Positions 42,037-50,531 of a stretch of 64,000 bases of DNA are shown one piece after another. The position numbers and the translations under genes were made by a program. This stretch comes from Paractinoplanes bogorensis (lineage in GTDB: Bacteria > Actinomycetota > Actinomycetes > Mycobacteriales > Micromonosporaceae). Each line of letters opens with the position of its first letter. Position 1 is the first letter of the stretch. The notes beneath the pieces were generated by a model that had not been told where the DNA came from, searched no databases, and saw nothing but the letters and a program-made list of their open reading frames with translations. The stretch is taken from the NCBI RefSeq assembly GCF_018829635.1, contig NZ_JAHKKG010000013.1, positions 124,001 to 188,000 of the forward strand. The letters run 5' to 3'.

Positions 42037-42825
42037 CGTCTGGATCTCGGCCGGAGCGGTGCCGTTGCCGGCCGGTTCCGGTGACTCGGCCAGGGCGGTG
42101 AACGCGGCCCACGGCATGCGGTCGACCGCGTCGGCGCTGCCGTCCTCGGCGATGGCCCGGTAGCTGAGCGAGGCGGCGCGGGCGGCCGCCAGCAACGCGG
42201 CCAGGGGGTGCAACACCAGGCGGACCCCGCGGGCGGCCAGCTCGTCGTCGGGCAGCAGCGGCGGAGCGCCGGCCGACTCGGAGCGGGTGAGCACGAGCGG
42301 CACGCCGGGGAGGGTGGCCTGCAGCAGGGTCAGCTCGCCGGAGGAGTGGACCCCGGCCGGCAGCACGGCGTCGGCGCCCGCCTCGACATACTTCCGGCAG
42401 TCGCTGACCACGGCGTCGAGGCCGCCCGAGGCGTACGCGGTGGTCCGGGCGACGACCGCGATGCCGGGCACCTGCGTCACCAGTTCGGGGACCATCCCGG
42501 TGACGACCACGCCCGCGATCCCGGCCCGCTGGTAGGACAGTGCGGTCCACACCGCGTCCTGAGCCGTGGCGAAACCGGCGCCCGCGTCGGCCAGCAGCGG
42601 CACGCCGCCGAGGACCGGGCCCAGGGTGGCGGCCCGGTCGGCGATCTGCGTCGACGGCACGAATTCGACGTCGGGCCGGCCCATCATCACCGAGGCCACC
42701 GCGGCCTGGGCCAGATATACCGCGCGGTGACCGGCGTGCACGGCGAGCGTGGCGCTCAGCGGGTCGTACACGCCCGGCACGTGGGTCACGCGGCCGGCCG
42801 ACAGCAGCTCCCGGAAGGCGTTCAT
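42025..42825 (-). CDS. isocitrate lyase/PEP-mutase superfamily protein
   Basis: The 266-residue TIM barrel shows FRELLSAGRVTHVPGVYDPLSATLAVHAGHRAVYL and GVPLLADAGAGFATAQDAVW, as in the PEP mutase/ICL group. However, the catalytic K-[KR]-C-G-H motif is absent: the loop after ALSYQRAGIAGVVVTG reads MVPELVTQ. It may catalyse another C-C cleavage or none. It is divergent from an IclR regulator 67 bp away, the usual layout for a catabolic enzyme and its controller. Confidence 0.8.
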   Translation of the reverse strand: MNAFRELLSAGRVTHVPGVYDPLSATLAVHAGHRAVYLAQAAVASVMMGRPDVEFVPSTQIADRAATLGPVLGGVPLLADAGAGFATAQDAVWTALSYQRAGIAGVVVTGMVPELVTQVPGIAVVARTTAYASGGLDAVVSDCRKYVEAGADAVLPAGVHSSGELTLLQATLPGVPLVLTRSESAGAPPLLPDDELAARGVRLVLHPLAALLAAARAASLSYRAIAEDGSADAVDRMPWAAFTALAESPEPAGNGTAPAEIQTLGT

Positions 42826-42892
42826 GACCGACTATTGAACGCGAGTCAACCCGGAGCATGCCAGGCGGGCCGGAACATTTACGATCATCGCT

Positions 42893-43657
42893 ATGGAGGA
42901 GAGCCGCTCGAGGTCGGTCGCCGCGGTCGAACGGGCCATGGACGTGCTGCTGCTCTTTGGGCGCACCGACCGGCCCGACCTCGGCGTGACCGAGATCGCG
43001 GCCGCGCTCGGACTGACGAAGGCGGCCGTGCACCGCATCCTGGTCGCCCTGCGCAACCGCGAGCTGATCGTCGTGCACCCGTCGACCCGGCGGTACGCGC
43101 TGGGCCACGCGGCCGTCGCGCTCGGGCGGGCCTATCTGACGCGTACGGACGTACGGGGAACCGCTGCTCCGGAATTGAAGTATCTTTCGGCCCGCACCGG
43201 GGAGACGGCCACGCTGTCGGTGCGGCGCGGAGACACCCGGCTGTACGTCGACCAGGTCGTGCCCGATCAGGAACTGCGCCTGGAAGTGACCGTCGGCGTC
43301 CCGTTCCCGTTGCACGCGGGCGCGTCGTCCAAGGCGTTCCTGGCCTACGAACCGGACGGCTACCTCGAACGCTGCGACCTCGTGCGACTGACCGAGCGGA
43401 CGATCGTCGACCCGGACCGGATGCGGCGGGAACTGGCCGGGATCCGCGAGCGCGGTTACGCCCTCTCGTACGGGGAACGGCAGCCCGCGGCCGCCTCGAT
43501 CGCCGCCCCCATCTTCAACCACGACGGCCGGATCGCCGCGGTGATCGGTGTCGCCGGGCCGGCCTCCCGCTTCGTCCCCGACGCCGATCCGGCCGTCGCC
43601 AAGGACCTGCTGGCCGGTGCGGCCCGCGTCTCAGCTCAGCTCGGATTCTCAAGTTGA
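42893..43657 (+). CDS. IclR-family transcriptional regulator
   Basis: The 254-residue product has an N-terminal winged helix (SVAAVERAMDVLLLFG, LGVTEIAAALGLTKAAVHRILVAL) and an IclR effector domain with GETATLSVRRGDTRLYVDQV, PFPLHAGASSKAFLAY, RGYALSYGERQPAAASIAAPIF and AVIGVAGPASRF. The GERQPGAxSIAAP region forms part of the ligand pocket. The intergenic TTGAACGCGAGTCAA (about 42849-42863) is a possible half-dyad site for it. Its likely target is the divergent PEP-mutase-like gene. Confidence 0.92.
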   Translation: MEESRSRSVAAVERAMDVLLLFGRTDRPDLGVTEIAAALGLTKAAVHRILVALRNRELIVVHPSTRRYALGHAAVALGRAYLTRTDVRGTAAPELKYLSARTGETATLSVRRGDTRLYVDQVVPDQELRLEVTVGVPFPLHAGASSKAFLAYEPDGYLERCDLVRLTERTIVDPDRMRRELAGIRERGYALSYGERQPAAASIAAPIFNHDGRIAAVIGVAGPASRFVPDADPAVAKDLLAGAARVSAQLGFSS

Positions 43658-43678
43658 CCCGTCCCCGACCGATCAAGC

Positions 43679-43694
43679 GGGCCGTTACCGGCCC
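43679..43694 (+). terminator. hairpin after iclR-type gene
   Basis: GGGCCG-TTAC-CGGCCC is a perfect 6-bp stem with a 4-base loop, 22 bases after the regulator's stop and 16 before the GGDEF gene's ATG. No T-run. Confidence 0.45.
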
Positions 43695-43709
43695 AGCCGT
43701 GAGGGGATC

Positions 43710-45182
43710 ATGCACACACCGCCGAGACGCGTGTCGGCCGCACATCTGGGCCTGGCGCTGCTCTATGCCGTCGTGCTGGTCGCCTCGGGAGTCGCGCTCG
43801 GCACCGGCACCGACGCGTACGCGAAGGTGGTCGAGGTCGGTCGCGCGCTGTTCGGCGTCGCCGGACTGACCGCCGCCGTCCTGGCCTCCCGGGTGACCGG
43901 GCTGTTGCCGCGGGCGCGTCAGGCGTGGCGGGCGGTCGCCGTGAGCTTCGCGGTGCTGATGGTGACACCCGCGCTGGCCCTGATCACGGACGCCTCGGGC
44001 ACCGTCCGTGACATCACCCACGTCGCCTTCGTCGGCGCCCTGCTGGTCGCGCTGCAGCTGTTCCCGCTGGCCGAGACCTCGGGCCGGGAGCGCTGGAAGA
44101 CCCGCCTGGACGCCGCCGTGGTGCTGGTCGGCGGGTCCATGCTCATGTGGTTCCTCTCCTTCGGCCCGCTGGCCGAGCGGCAGACCTGGAGCGCGGGCAC
44201 GGTGGTGCCCGGAGTCGTGCTGCCCCTGGTCGACCAGGCCCTCTTGTTCAGCGTCGCGCGGGCCCTGCTGCGCGGCGCCTCGGCCCAGCGGGCGTTGCGC
44301 TGGCTCGCGGCCGGGGCCCTGGTGCTGTTCGCCGGCGACGCCGTGCACGGCTACCTGCACAGTCATGACCTGGCCTCGCTGCACACGCCGTGGCAGTTCC
44401 TGGCCTGGCTCACCGCCGACGCCCTGCTGGTGGCGGCGGCGGTGGAGCAGTGGCGTCCGTCCGTACGGCGTCCGCGACGCTCCTACAACCTGGTGCGCTA
44501 TCTCCCGTTCGCCGCGGTGGCGGTGGCTCACGGCCTGATGCTGTGGGCCGCGATCGACGAGGGCACGCTGTTCCCGTGGGGTGGCCTGGCCCTCGGCGGC
44601 ACCGTGATCAGTGCGATCGTGCTGACCCGGCAGACCATCGTGCAGCGCGAGAGCGACGAGCGCGCGGTGACCGACGGGCTGACCGGGCTGGCCAACCGGG
44701 CCCGGTTCCGCGAGACCTCCAACCGGGCCCTGGCCCGCGGCGCCCGCACCGGCCGGTACAGCGCCGTGCTGGTGATCGACCTGAACGGCTTCAAAGAGGT
44801 CAACGACTCACTCGGCCACAAGTCGGGCGACCTCGTGCTGGTCGAGTTCGCCAAGGCGCTGCGCTCGTGCGTGCCGGCGTGGGGTCTGCCGTGCCGGCTC
44901 GGCGGGGACGAGTTCGCCGTCGTGCTGCCGGATCTCGAGTTCCCCGAGCAGGCGTACGACGTGGCCGGGGCCCTCGCCTCCACGCTGGCCCCGGTCATCG
45001 TGGGCGGACGGCTGACGCCGCTCGCCGCCAGTGTCGGGATCGCGGTCAGCGCGCCCGGCGAGCTGACCCACGACGTCATCGTGCACCGGGCCGACCTGGC
45101 CATGTACCGGGCCAAGCGGCTCGGGCCGCAGACGCGCTGGGCCGTCTGGCAGGAGTCGTTCGAGCTTCGTACGGCCGCTTGA
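43710..45182 (+). CDS. membrane GGDEF diguanylate cyclase
   Basis: The 490-residue protein has about eight to ten N-terminal membrane helices (residues about 10-315). It then has a GGDEF domain: TDGLTGLANRARFRETSNRA, VLVIDLNGFKEVNDSLGHKSGD and the intact active site RLGGDEFAVV (about 396-405). It should make cyclic di-GMP from two GTP. No EAL domain and no RxxD inhibitory site just before GGDEF are visible. Membrane sensing domains of this type are common in Actinoplanes-like genomes. Confidence 0.92.
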   Translation: MHTPPRRVSAAHLGLALLYAVVLVASGVALGTGTDAYAKVVEVGRALFGVAGLTAAVLASRVTGLLPRARQAWRAVAVSFAVLMVTPALALITDASGTVRDITHVAFVGALLVALQLFPLAETSGRERWKTRLDAAVVLVGGSMLMWFLSFGPLAERQTWSAGTVVPGVVLPLVDQALLFSVARALLRGASAQRALRWLAAGALVLFAGDAVHGYLHSHDLASLHTPWQFLAWLTADALLVAAAVEQWRPSVRRPRRSYNLVRYLPFAAVAVAHGLMLWAAIDEGTLFPWGGLALGGTVISAIVLTRQTIVQRESDERAVTDGLTGLANRARFRETSNRALARGARTGRYSAVLVIDLNGFKEVNDSLGHKSGDLVLVEFAKALRSCVPAWGLPCRLGGDEFAVVLPDLEFPEQAYDVAGALASTLAPVIVGGRLTPLAASVGIAVSAPGELTHDVIVHRADLAMYRAKRLGPQTRWAVWQESFELRTAA

Positions 45183-45185
45183 TCG

Positions 45186-46625
45186 TCAGTCGACGAACCT
45201 CGGCACGACACGGCCCACCTCGACCGGCTCGCCGGGCGCGCCTCCGGGCCGGGACTTGTACTCGGCGACTCCCACGCAGGTGAACAGCAGGGTGAGCAGG
45301 CCCTCGGGCTCGTGCAGCAGGGCCGGCACCTCGGAGTCGAGGAACGTCATGCCGGTGGCGCTGGCCCCGACGGCGTACGCGGCCAGGTGCAGGCGGCCCT
45401 CGACGATGCCGGCCGCGAGCTGGGCGTCCCGGTAGGAGCGGTCGTCCACGCCGTCGGCGGGCACCGCCGCGATGACCACGTACGTCGCTTCGGCCGCGAG
45501 GGACTGGCCGACCGCGACGCGTTCGAGTTCGGCCCGCAGGTCGCCGGTGGTGATCGGCTCGTCCAGGCCGGGCCAGCGGTACAGGCCCGGTTCGACGCCG
45601 TCGACGCCGTGCACGGCGACCCAGTGCGGGATCTCGATGCCTCGCAGGGCGGCCGCCATCGGCCATTCCAGGGCCTCGCGCGGCACGGTCTTCGTGCGGT
45701 CCATCCGCCGCTGTGAGCCGCGCTTGCGGATGACCTGGTCGAGCGTGTCGCCATCGGCGGCGGGCCCGGGGACCTCGGCCCCGACCGGCCACGGGTCGCC
45801 GGATACGGTGCCGTCGCCGGCGCGCTGGGCCGTCGTGGCCAGCGGGAACTCGACCTCGGGCAGGGCACCGGTCGCGGCCGGGCCGGTGGGGGTGACAGCC
45901 GGTTCTCCGTCGCCCAGGGTCAGCACGGCGAGCGGGAACTCGTGGGTGCCGTCGGCGCCGACCAGCTCGGCGATCTGGGCGTCGGGGAAGACGGTGCGCA
46001 GACGCGGGCCGAGACCGGCACTGGCGGCGGCCGCGTCGAGCTGGGCGATCAGGGTGCCCGCGTCCCAGTAGAGGTGGCGGAAGCCGCGTTCGGCGTAGCG
46101 CCAGCCCGTACGCCAGGGGACGCCGGTGACGACCAGGGTGGTGGTGTCGCCGCCGGCGGCTGGGGCGATCCGGACGAGGGCGTGGGCCACCGGGTCGTAC
46201 CAGTGGACGCCGTCCTCGACGCCGGCCACCCCGCGGGTCACCGCGTACACCTCGAGGGGGAATCTCGCCCCGGCCGAACCGGCGGCCCGGAACAGCATCG
46301 TGCGTTCGTTGCGGACCATCGTGCGGACGACGCCGGCGCCGAGGAAGAGCACGCGCCCGAGCTGAGCGGCGTCGAGCGGCTGCGCGGGCTGGGGCCGTCC
46401 GGACAGGACGGCGGTGGCCGGCACACCCGGATCGGGCAGGTCGCGGGGCAGCGGGGTCACCGGCAACCCGTCCGGATAGATCTTGACCTGCGGCGGGATG
46501 GTGCCGAGGTCGTTCGGCGTCAGGTCGTGACGCACGCGCGGGTCGTCGGCCGGGGCGTCCCAGTCGCGGCCGGGCTTATAGGACGTGAGACGGTGCAGCA
46601 GTCCGGCACCGGAGTCGAAATCCAC
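45186..46625 (-). CDS. SagB/ThcOx-type double nitroreductase
   Basis: The product (480 residues from GTG 46625; TTG 46652 is in frame but inside the HIT gene) holds two nitroreductase-fold halves. The first (about 75-245) reads QPLDAAQLGRVLFLGAGVVR, FPLEVYAVTRGVAGVEDGVH and FRHLYWDAGTLIAQLDAAAAS. The second (about 295-460) reads VIRKRGSQRRMDR, IVEGRLHLAAYAVGASATGM and LLHEPEGLLTLLFTCVG. SagB-type enzymes use FMN, often to oxidise azolines in peptide natural products. No precursor or cyclodehydratase gene is near, so the substrate is open. Confidence 0.87.
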   Translation of the reverse strand: MDFDSGAGLLHRLTSYKPGRDWDAPADDPRVRHDLTPNDLGTIPPQVKIYPDGLPVTPLPRDLPDPGVPATAVLSGRPQPAQPLDAAQLGRVLFLGAGVVRTMVRNERTMLFRAAGSAGARFPLEVYAVTRGVAGVEDGVHWYDPVAHALVRIAPAAGGDTTTLVVTGVPWRTGWRYAERGFRHLYWDAGTLIAQLDAAAASAGLGPRLRTVFPDAQIAELVGADGTHEFPLAVLTLGDGEPAVTPTGPAATGALPEVEFPLATTAQRAGDGTVSGDPWPVGAEVPGPAADGDTLDQVIRKRGSQRRMDRTKTVPREALEWPMAAALRGIEIPHWVAVHGVDGVEPGLYRWPGLDEPITTGDLRAELERVAVGQSLAAEATYVVIAAVPADGVDDRSYRDAQLAAGIVEGRLHLAAYAVGASATGMTFLDSEVPALLHEPEGLLTLLFTCVGVAEYKSRPGGAPGEPVEVGRVVPRFVD

Positions 46626-46642
46626 AGCGATACTCTGCCAGA

Positions 46643-47035
46643 ATGGCGACAATCTTCACGCAGATCATCAACGGCGACCTGCCCGGCCGGATCGTCTGGT
46701 CCGACGACCGGGTGGCCGCGTTCCTGACCATCGCGCCGCTCACGGCGGGACACACGCTGGTCGTGCCGCGCGAGGAGATCGACGACTGGACCCAGCTGCC
46801 GGCCGACCTGCTGGGCCACGTGATGGCGGTGAGCCACCGGATCGGTGCGGCGGTCAAGAAGGCGTACTCCGCGCCGCGGGCCGGTCTGGTGATCGCCGGG
46901 TTCGAGGTGCCGCACGCCCACGTCCACGTGTTCCCGGCCTGGGAGATGGCCGACTTCGACTTCGGTCGCGTCGACCCGGACGTGCCGGCCTCCCGTCTCG
47001 ACGACGACCTGAAGCGGGTCCAGGCAGCGCTCTAG
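46643..47035 (+). CDS. HIT-family hydrolase
   Basis: The 130-residue product is a complete histidine-triad protein: IFTQIINGDLPGRIVWSDDR at the start, GHTLVVPREEIDDW, and the triad PHAHVHVFP with His91, His93 and His95. Such proteins hydrolyse nucleoside phosphoramidates or dinucleotides. Only 17 bp separate its ATG from the divergent SagB-type start, so promoters overlap coding DNA or mRNAs are leaderless. Confidence 0.95.
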   Translation: MATIFTQIINGDLPGRIVWSDDRVAAFLTIAPLTAGHTLVVPREEIDDWTQLPADLLGHVMAVSHRIGAAVKKAYSAPRAGLVIAGFEVPHAHVHVFPAWEMADFDFGRVDPDVPASRLDDDLKRVQAAL

Positions 47036-47042
47036 CTGTCTT

Positions 47043-47759
47043 TCAGCTGTCGCAGGCGATGCCGTCGCCGTCTCGGTCCAGGTCGTAGATGTCGTCGCCG
47101 ATCACCCGGATCGGGCCCTTGACGTAGGCCGGGCCGTTTCCGCTGCCGCCGGCGCAGTCGACGTCGCTGGCGATCGGGACGCAGCCGCTGTAGTTGGGGT
47201 CGCACTGGCCCGTCGACGCGACCTTGGTGCCGACGGCGATCACCTTGGTTACGGGCGGCCTGGTGGTCGTCGTCCTGATGATTCGGCGGGCCGTCTGCTT
47301 GCCGTCGGTGAGCGTTACCTCGTACGTGACGGTCCTGATGCCGTTGACTCCGGGCGTGCGGATCCGGGTCTTGCCTTTGGCCAGGCTGCTGTCGTCGACC
47401 CGCCTCGTCTTGAACGGGATCTTCGCTTGCGCGGTGACGAGCTTCTTGGTGACCTGGGCGGCGGGCTTGGCGGTCGGTGGCGGCTCGATCCCGGTTGTCG
47501 CACCCGGGTCCGCGGCGGCCGGGTTGGCGGCTGGGCCCGCGCCGGCCGGGTCGGCTGCGGCGGCGGAGGTCTCGATCGGCAGCACGTCGGCGAGATTGGT
47601 CCCGGTGCCGGTTACCGTCTCGGTCTTGGGGGCGTCGGTCAGCGCCCCGATCACCGTCAGCCCGCCGAGGCACGGGAGGACCAGGGCGGCCACGATCAGC
47701 CCGATCTGCTGCAGGGGCGTGCGCCGCGACCAGAAGCCCGGCCTGCGCGGCGGTGTCAT
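47043..47759 (-). CDS. membrane-anchored G5-domain protein with excalibur-like tail
   Basis: The product (238 residues from ATG 47759; GTG 47777 and 47831 are alternatives) has one helix (about 14-36) and an Ala/Pro/Gly-rich linker. A G5 domain (about 110-180) then reads IPFKTRRVDDSSLAKGKTRI, GIRTVTYEVTLTDGKQTARR. The C-terminal calcium-loop-like DLDRDGDGIACDS follows NYSGCVPIASDVDCAGG, as in excalibur domains. The G5 domain suggests binding to cell-wall N-acetylglucosamine, outside the membrane. It converges on the HIT gene. Confidence 0.8.
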   Translation of the reverse strand: MTPPRRPGFWSRRTPLQQIGLIVAALVLPCLGGLTVIGALTDAPKTETVTGTGTNLADVLPIETSAAAADPAGAGPAANPAAADPGATTGIEPPPTAKPAAQVTKKLVTAQAKIPFKTRRVDDSSLAKGKTRIRTPGVNGIRTVTYEVTLTDGKQTARRIIRTTTTRPPVTKVIAVGTKVASTGQCDPNYSGCVPIASDVDCAGGSGNGPAYVKGPIRVIGDDIYDLDRDGDGIACDS

Positions 47760-47880
47760 CGGTGTGTGATAGGTCACCGCGCCAGTGTCGGCGCGCTTCT
47801 GCTCCCGCGCGTCGGTGCTTCGACCGACCACCCCTCCACGGAAAGGGAGGCCCGTTCCGGGTTGGGTCTATCGTCGGAGG

Positions 47881-48276
47881 ATGCGCTCCGGTGAGCTCGC
47901 CGCTCGGGTCGGCGTCAACATCCAGACACTGCGCTACTACGAGCGCCGCGGACTGCTGCCGCCTCCGGAGCGGTCGAGCGGCGGTCACCGCCTCTACCCG
48001 CCCGACACCGTAGCTCGGCTCACCGTCATCAAGGCGGCCCAGCGACTCGGCTTCACCCTCGACGAAGTGGCCGATCTGCTCGGCACCGGGCGCCGGCGTC
48101 ACCCGACGCCCGATCTCCGCCAGCAGGCCCTCGGCAAGATCGCTGAAATCGACCGGCGCATCGCCGACCTGACCGCGATCCGCGGCACGCTCACCGAGGT
48201 CGTCGAGGCCGAGTGCGACAGCCTGACCAACTGCACCTGCCCCGACTGCCCGCTGCCCTACCTGACCATCGCGTGA
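47881..48276 (+). CDS. MerR-family transcriptional regulator
   Basis: The 131-residue product has the MerR winged HTH (MRSGELAARVGVNIQTLRYY, ERRGLLPPPERSSGGHRLY), a dimer coiled coil and a C-terminal Cys cluster ECDSLTNCTCPDCPLP (Cys112, 118, 120, 123). The Cys at position 82 of mercury MerR is not present, so it may sense another thiophilic metal or an oxidant. Its TGA overlaps the GTG of the haloalkane dehalogenase gene in GTGA, coupling the two. Confidence 0.92.
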   Translation: MRSGELAARVGVNIQTLRYYERRGLLPPPERSSGGHRLYPPDTVARLTVIKAAQRLGFTLDEVADLLGTGRRRHPTPDLRQQALGKIAEIDRRIADLTAIRGTLTEVVEAECDSLTNCTCPDCPLPYLTIA

Positions 48277-49097
48277 GCGTCGCCGACCTGCACGTCACGG
48301 ACACCGGCGGCGCCGGGCCGGCAATCGTTTTCCTGCACGGCAATCCGACGTCGTCCTACCTGTGGCGGCACGTCATCGAGCGGCTGGCCGGCCGGTTCCG
48401 GTGTGTGGCGGTCGATCTGATCGGCATGGGTCGCTCGCCCCAGCCCGACATCGCGTACGACTGGAACGACCACCGCCGCCACCTGACCCCCGTGCTCGAC
48501 CGGATCGCCGGCCCGTTCCGGCTGATCGGGCACGACTGGGGTGCGGGACTGGCGATCGAGTACGCGCGTACGCATCCGGATCGGGTGGCGGGCGTCGCCG
48601 TCACCGAGGGGCATCTGCGGCCGCTGCCGTCGTGGGAGGCGTTCGACGAGGGTGGCCGCGAGCTGTTCCGCCGGCTGCGCGATCCGGTCGAGGGCCGGCG
48701 CATGGTCGAACAGGAGAATTTCTTCCTGTCCACGGTGCTGCCGGGCGGGATCATGCGACGGCTGACCCGCGAGGAGCTTTCCCCGTACGAGGAACCGCAC
48801 TCGACGCCGTCCGCCCGGCACCCGATCTGGATGTGGGTCACGCAGATCCCGATCGCCGGCGACCCGCCCGAAACGCATCGCGTGCTGACCGCCAACTGGG
48901 CCTGGCTCACCTCCACGGACGTACCGGTGCTGCTCCTGACCGCGACCCCCGGAGCGATCCTCGATCCGGCCACGGTCGACGAGGTCCGCCGGGCCGCGCC
49001 GCGTCTGCGCATCCGCGACGTGGGGGAGGGTCTGCACTTCCTGCCCGAGGACAGGCCGGCCGAGATCGCGGCAGAGCTGGCGGATTGGGCGCGATGA
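48273..49097 (+). CDS. haloalkane dehalogenase (alpha/beta hydrolase)
   Basis: The 274-residue product should hydrolyse carbon-halogen bonds to give alcohol and halide. Halide-binding Asn24 (FLHGNPTSSYLWRHV) and Trp89 next to the nucleophile Asp88 (LIGHDWGAGLAIEYARTHP) are both present, as is the base His255 in GEGLHFLPEDRP; this is the HLD-II arrangement. GTG 48273 overlaps the MerR stop. Pairing with a MerR sensor by overlapping codons is unusual for dehalogenases. Confidence 0.9.
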   Translation: MSVADLHVTDTGGAGPAIVFLHGNPTSSYLWRHVIERLAGRFRCVAVDLIGMGRSPQPDIAYDWNDHRRHLTPVLDRIAGPFRLIGHDWGAGLAIEYARTHPDRVAGVAVTEGHLRPLPSWEAFDEGGRELFRRLRDPVEGRRMVEQENFFLSTVLPGGIMRRLTREELSPYEEPHSTPSARHPIWMWVTQIPIAGDPPETHRVLTANWAWLTSTDVPVLLLTATPGAILDPATVDEVRRAAPRLRIRDVGEGLHFLPEDRPAEIAAELADWAR

Positions 49098-49199
49098 CGG
49101 TATTCGCGGATCGCGCGGACGGGCACACACGACCGGTGGCGTAGGACGACACTGTGCCCGCGCGTCCACGGTGGACGGCTTCCGGGGAGGTGGTCGCCC

Positions 49200-50489
49200 A
49201 TGTTCGTCCGACGACTGGTCACCGTCGCGCTGGCCGTCGGGGCGCTGCTCGTGCCCACGGCCGCTCACGCCGCGGCGGCGCGCGGACCGGTGCTCGACCC
49301 CTCCTTCGGTGTCGGCGGCTGGGTGAGCAACGACCACGGCGGCGGCGACTACGTGATCGACCTCGCGACCCAGGCCGACGGGAAGATTCTCGCGCTGGGC
49401 AACGCCAACGAGGGCTACTTCGGCATCGAGCGGCACCTGCCCGACGGTTCAATCGACTACGCCTTCGGCACCAACGGGCTGGTCGCCACCGACGCCGACC
49501 CCGACTCGTACTGGGACGACCCCAAGTCGATCACGCTGCTGCCCGACGGCCGTTTCCTGGTCGCCGGTTCCGTGTCGCGGGCCGGGTTCGGCGCCCCCGT
49601 CGTGATCCGCTACCTGGCCGACGGCACGGTGGATACCACCTTCGGCGTCGACGGCCGGGCGTTCCCCGCGCTCGGCGACACGGTCACGTCGGCCCGCACC
49701 CAGGGGATGGTCCGCCAGCCCGACGGCCGGATCGTGCTCGCGGTCGAGGGCGTCACCAGCGACGGCAGCCCGGCCCCGGTCGCCCTGCGGCTGCTGCCCG
49801 GCGGTGCGCTCGACCCGTCGTTCGGCACCGGCGGCGTGATCCGTTACGACTTCGGCCCGCACGAGTTCCATTCCGTACGCAGCCTGGCCCTCGCCCCCGA
49901 CGGCGACATCGTGGTGGCCGGCTCGAGCGGCTACTACAGCACGCTTCCCGAGCCGACCGGCGACCTCGTCGTGGCCCGCTTCACCCCGCGCGGCCGCCCC
50001 GACGCGACGTTCGGCACCAACGGCAGCGTGGTCCGCGACCTGACCGGCCCGAGCGGCATCGACATCCACGCGGGCCTGGCCGTCGGCCGCGACGGCCGGA
50101 TCCTGCAGACGGCCGCGCTGCAGGCGGCGGGCAGCGAGACCCAGACGCCCGCGATGCTGCGCTACCTGCCCACCGGCAAGCCCGACCGCAACTTCGGCCG
50201 CAACGGTGTCGTGACCCCCACCGCGGGCCCGGTCGGCGCCCCGGTGATCCGCCCCAACGGAAAGATCCTGACTACCGGTTCGATCAGCCAGAACGTCGCA
50301 CTGGCCCAATACCGCCCCGACGGCCGCCCCGACCAAACCTTCGGCACGAACGGCGTGGTAGTAACCGACCTGGGCGGCTACGACGTCGGCTACGTGGTGA
50401 AGATCCAGCCCACCGGCCGCCTGCTGGTCGGCGGCACCGGTTCCAGCGCCGGCGGCACCGAGTTCACGCTGCTCCGCTACATCCCCTGA
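49200..50489 (+). CDS. exported delta-60 repeat protein
   Basis: The 429-residue product has a signal peptide (MFVRRLVTVALAVGALLVPT, ending AHA). It then has about seven delta-60 repeats, each of the form PDGRxDxxFGTxGxV followed by a beta hairpin with DGRILVAG: DPSFGVGGWV, IDYAFGTNGLV, VDTTFGVDGRA, LDPSFGTGGVI, PDATFGTNGSV, PDRNFGRNGVV and PDQTFGTNGVV. These form a propeller-like exported protein of unknown function. A strong hairpin follows the stop. Confidence 0.9.
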   Translation: MFVRRLVTVALAVGALLVPTAAHAAAARGPVLDPSFGVGGWVSNDHGGGDYVIDLATQADGKILALGNANEGYFGIERHLPDGSIDYAFGTNGLVATDADPDSYWDDPKSITLLPDGRFLVAGSVSRAGFGAPVVIRYLADGTVDTTFGVDGRAFPALGDTVTSARTQGMVRQPDGRIVLAVEGVTSDGSPAPVALRLLPGGALDPSFGTGGVIRYDFGPHEFHSVRSLALAPDGDIVVAGSSGYYSTLPEPTGDLVVARFTPRGRPDATFGTNGSVVRDLTGPSGIDIHAGLAVGRDGRILQTAALQAAGSETQTPAMLRYLPTGKPDRNFGRNGVVTPTAGPVGAPVIRPNGKILTTGSISQNVALAQYRPDGRPDQTFGTNGVVVTDLGGYDVGYVVKIQPTGRLLVGGTGSSAGGTEFTLLRYIP

Positions 50490-50497
50490 CCCGGCCG

Positions 50498-50531
50498 GGC
50501 GGTGGCGCCGCGCCCCCGAAGCGCCGCCGCC
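50498..50531 (+). terminator. strong hairpin after the delta-60 gene
   Basis: GGCGGTGGCGC (50498-50508) pairs with GCGCCGCCGCC (50521-50531) over 11 bp with one G-U pair and a 12-base loop, starting 9 bases after the stop. Confidence 0.55.
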
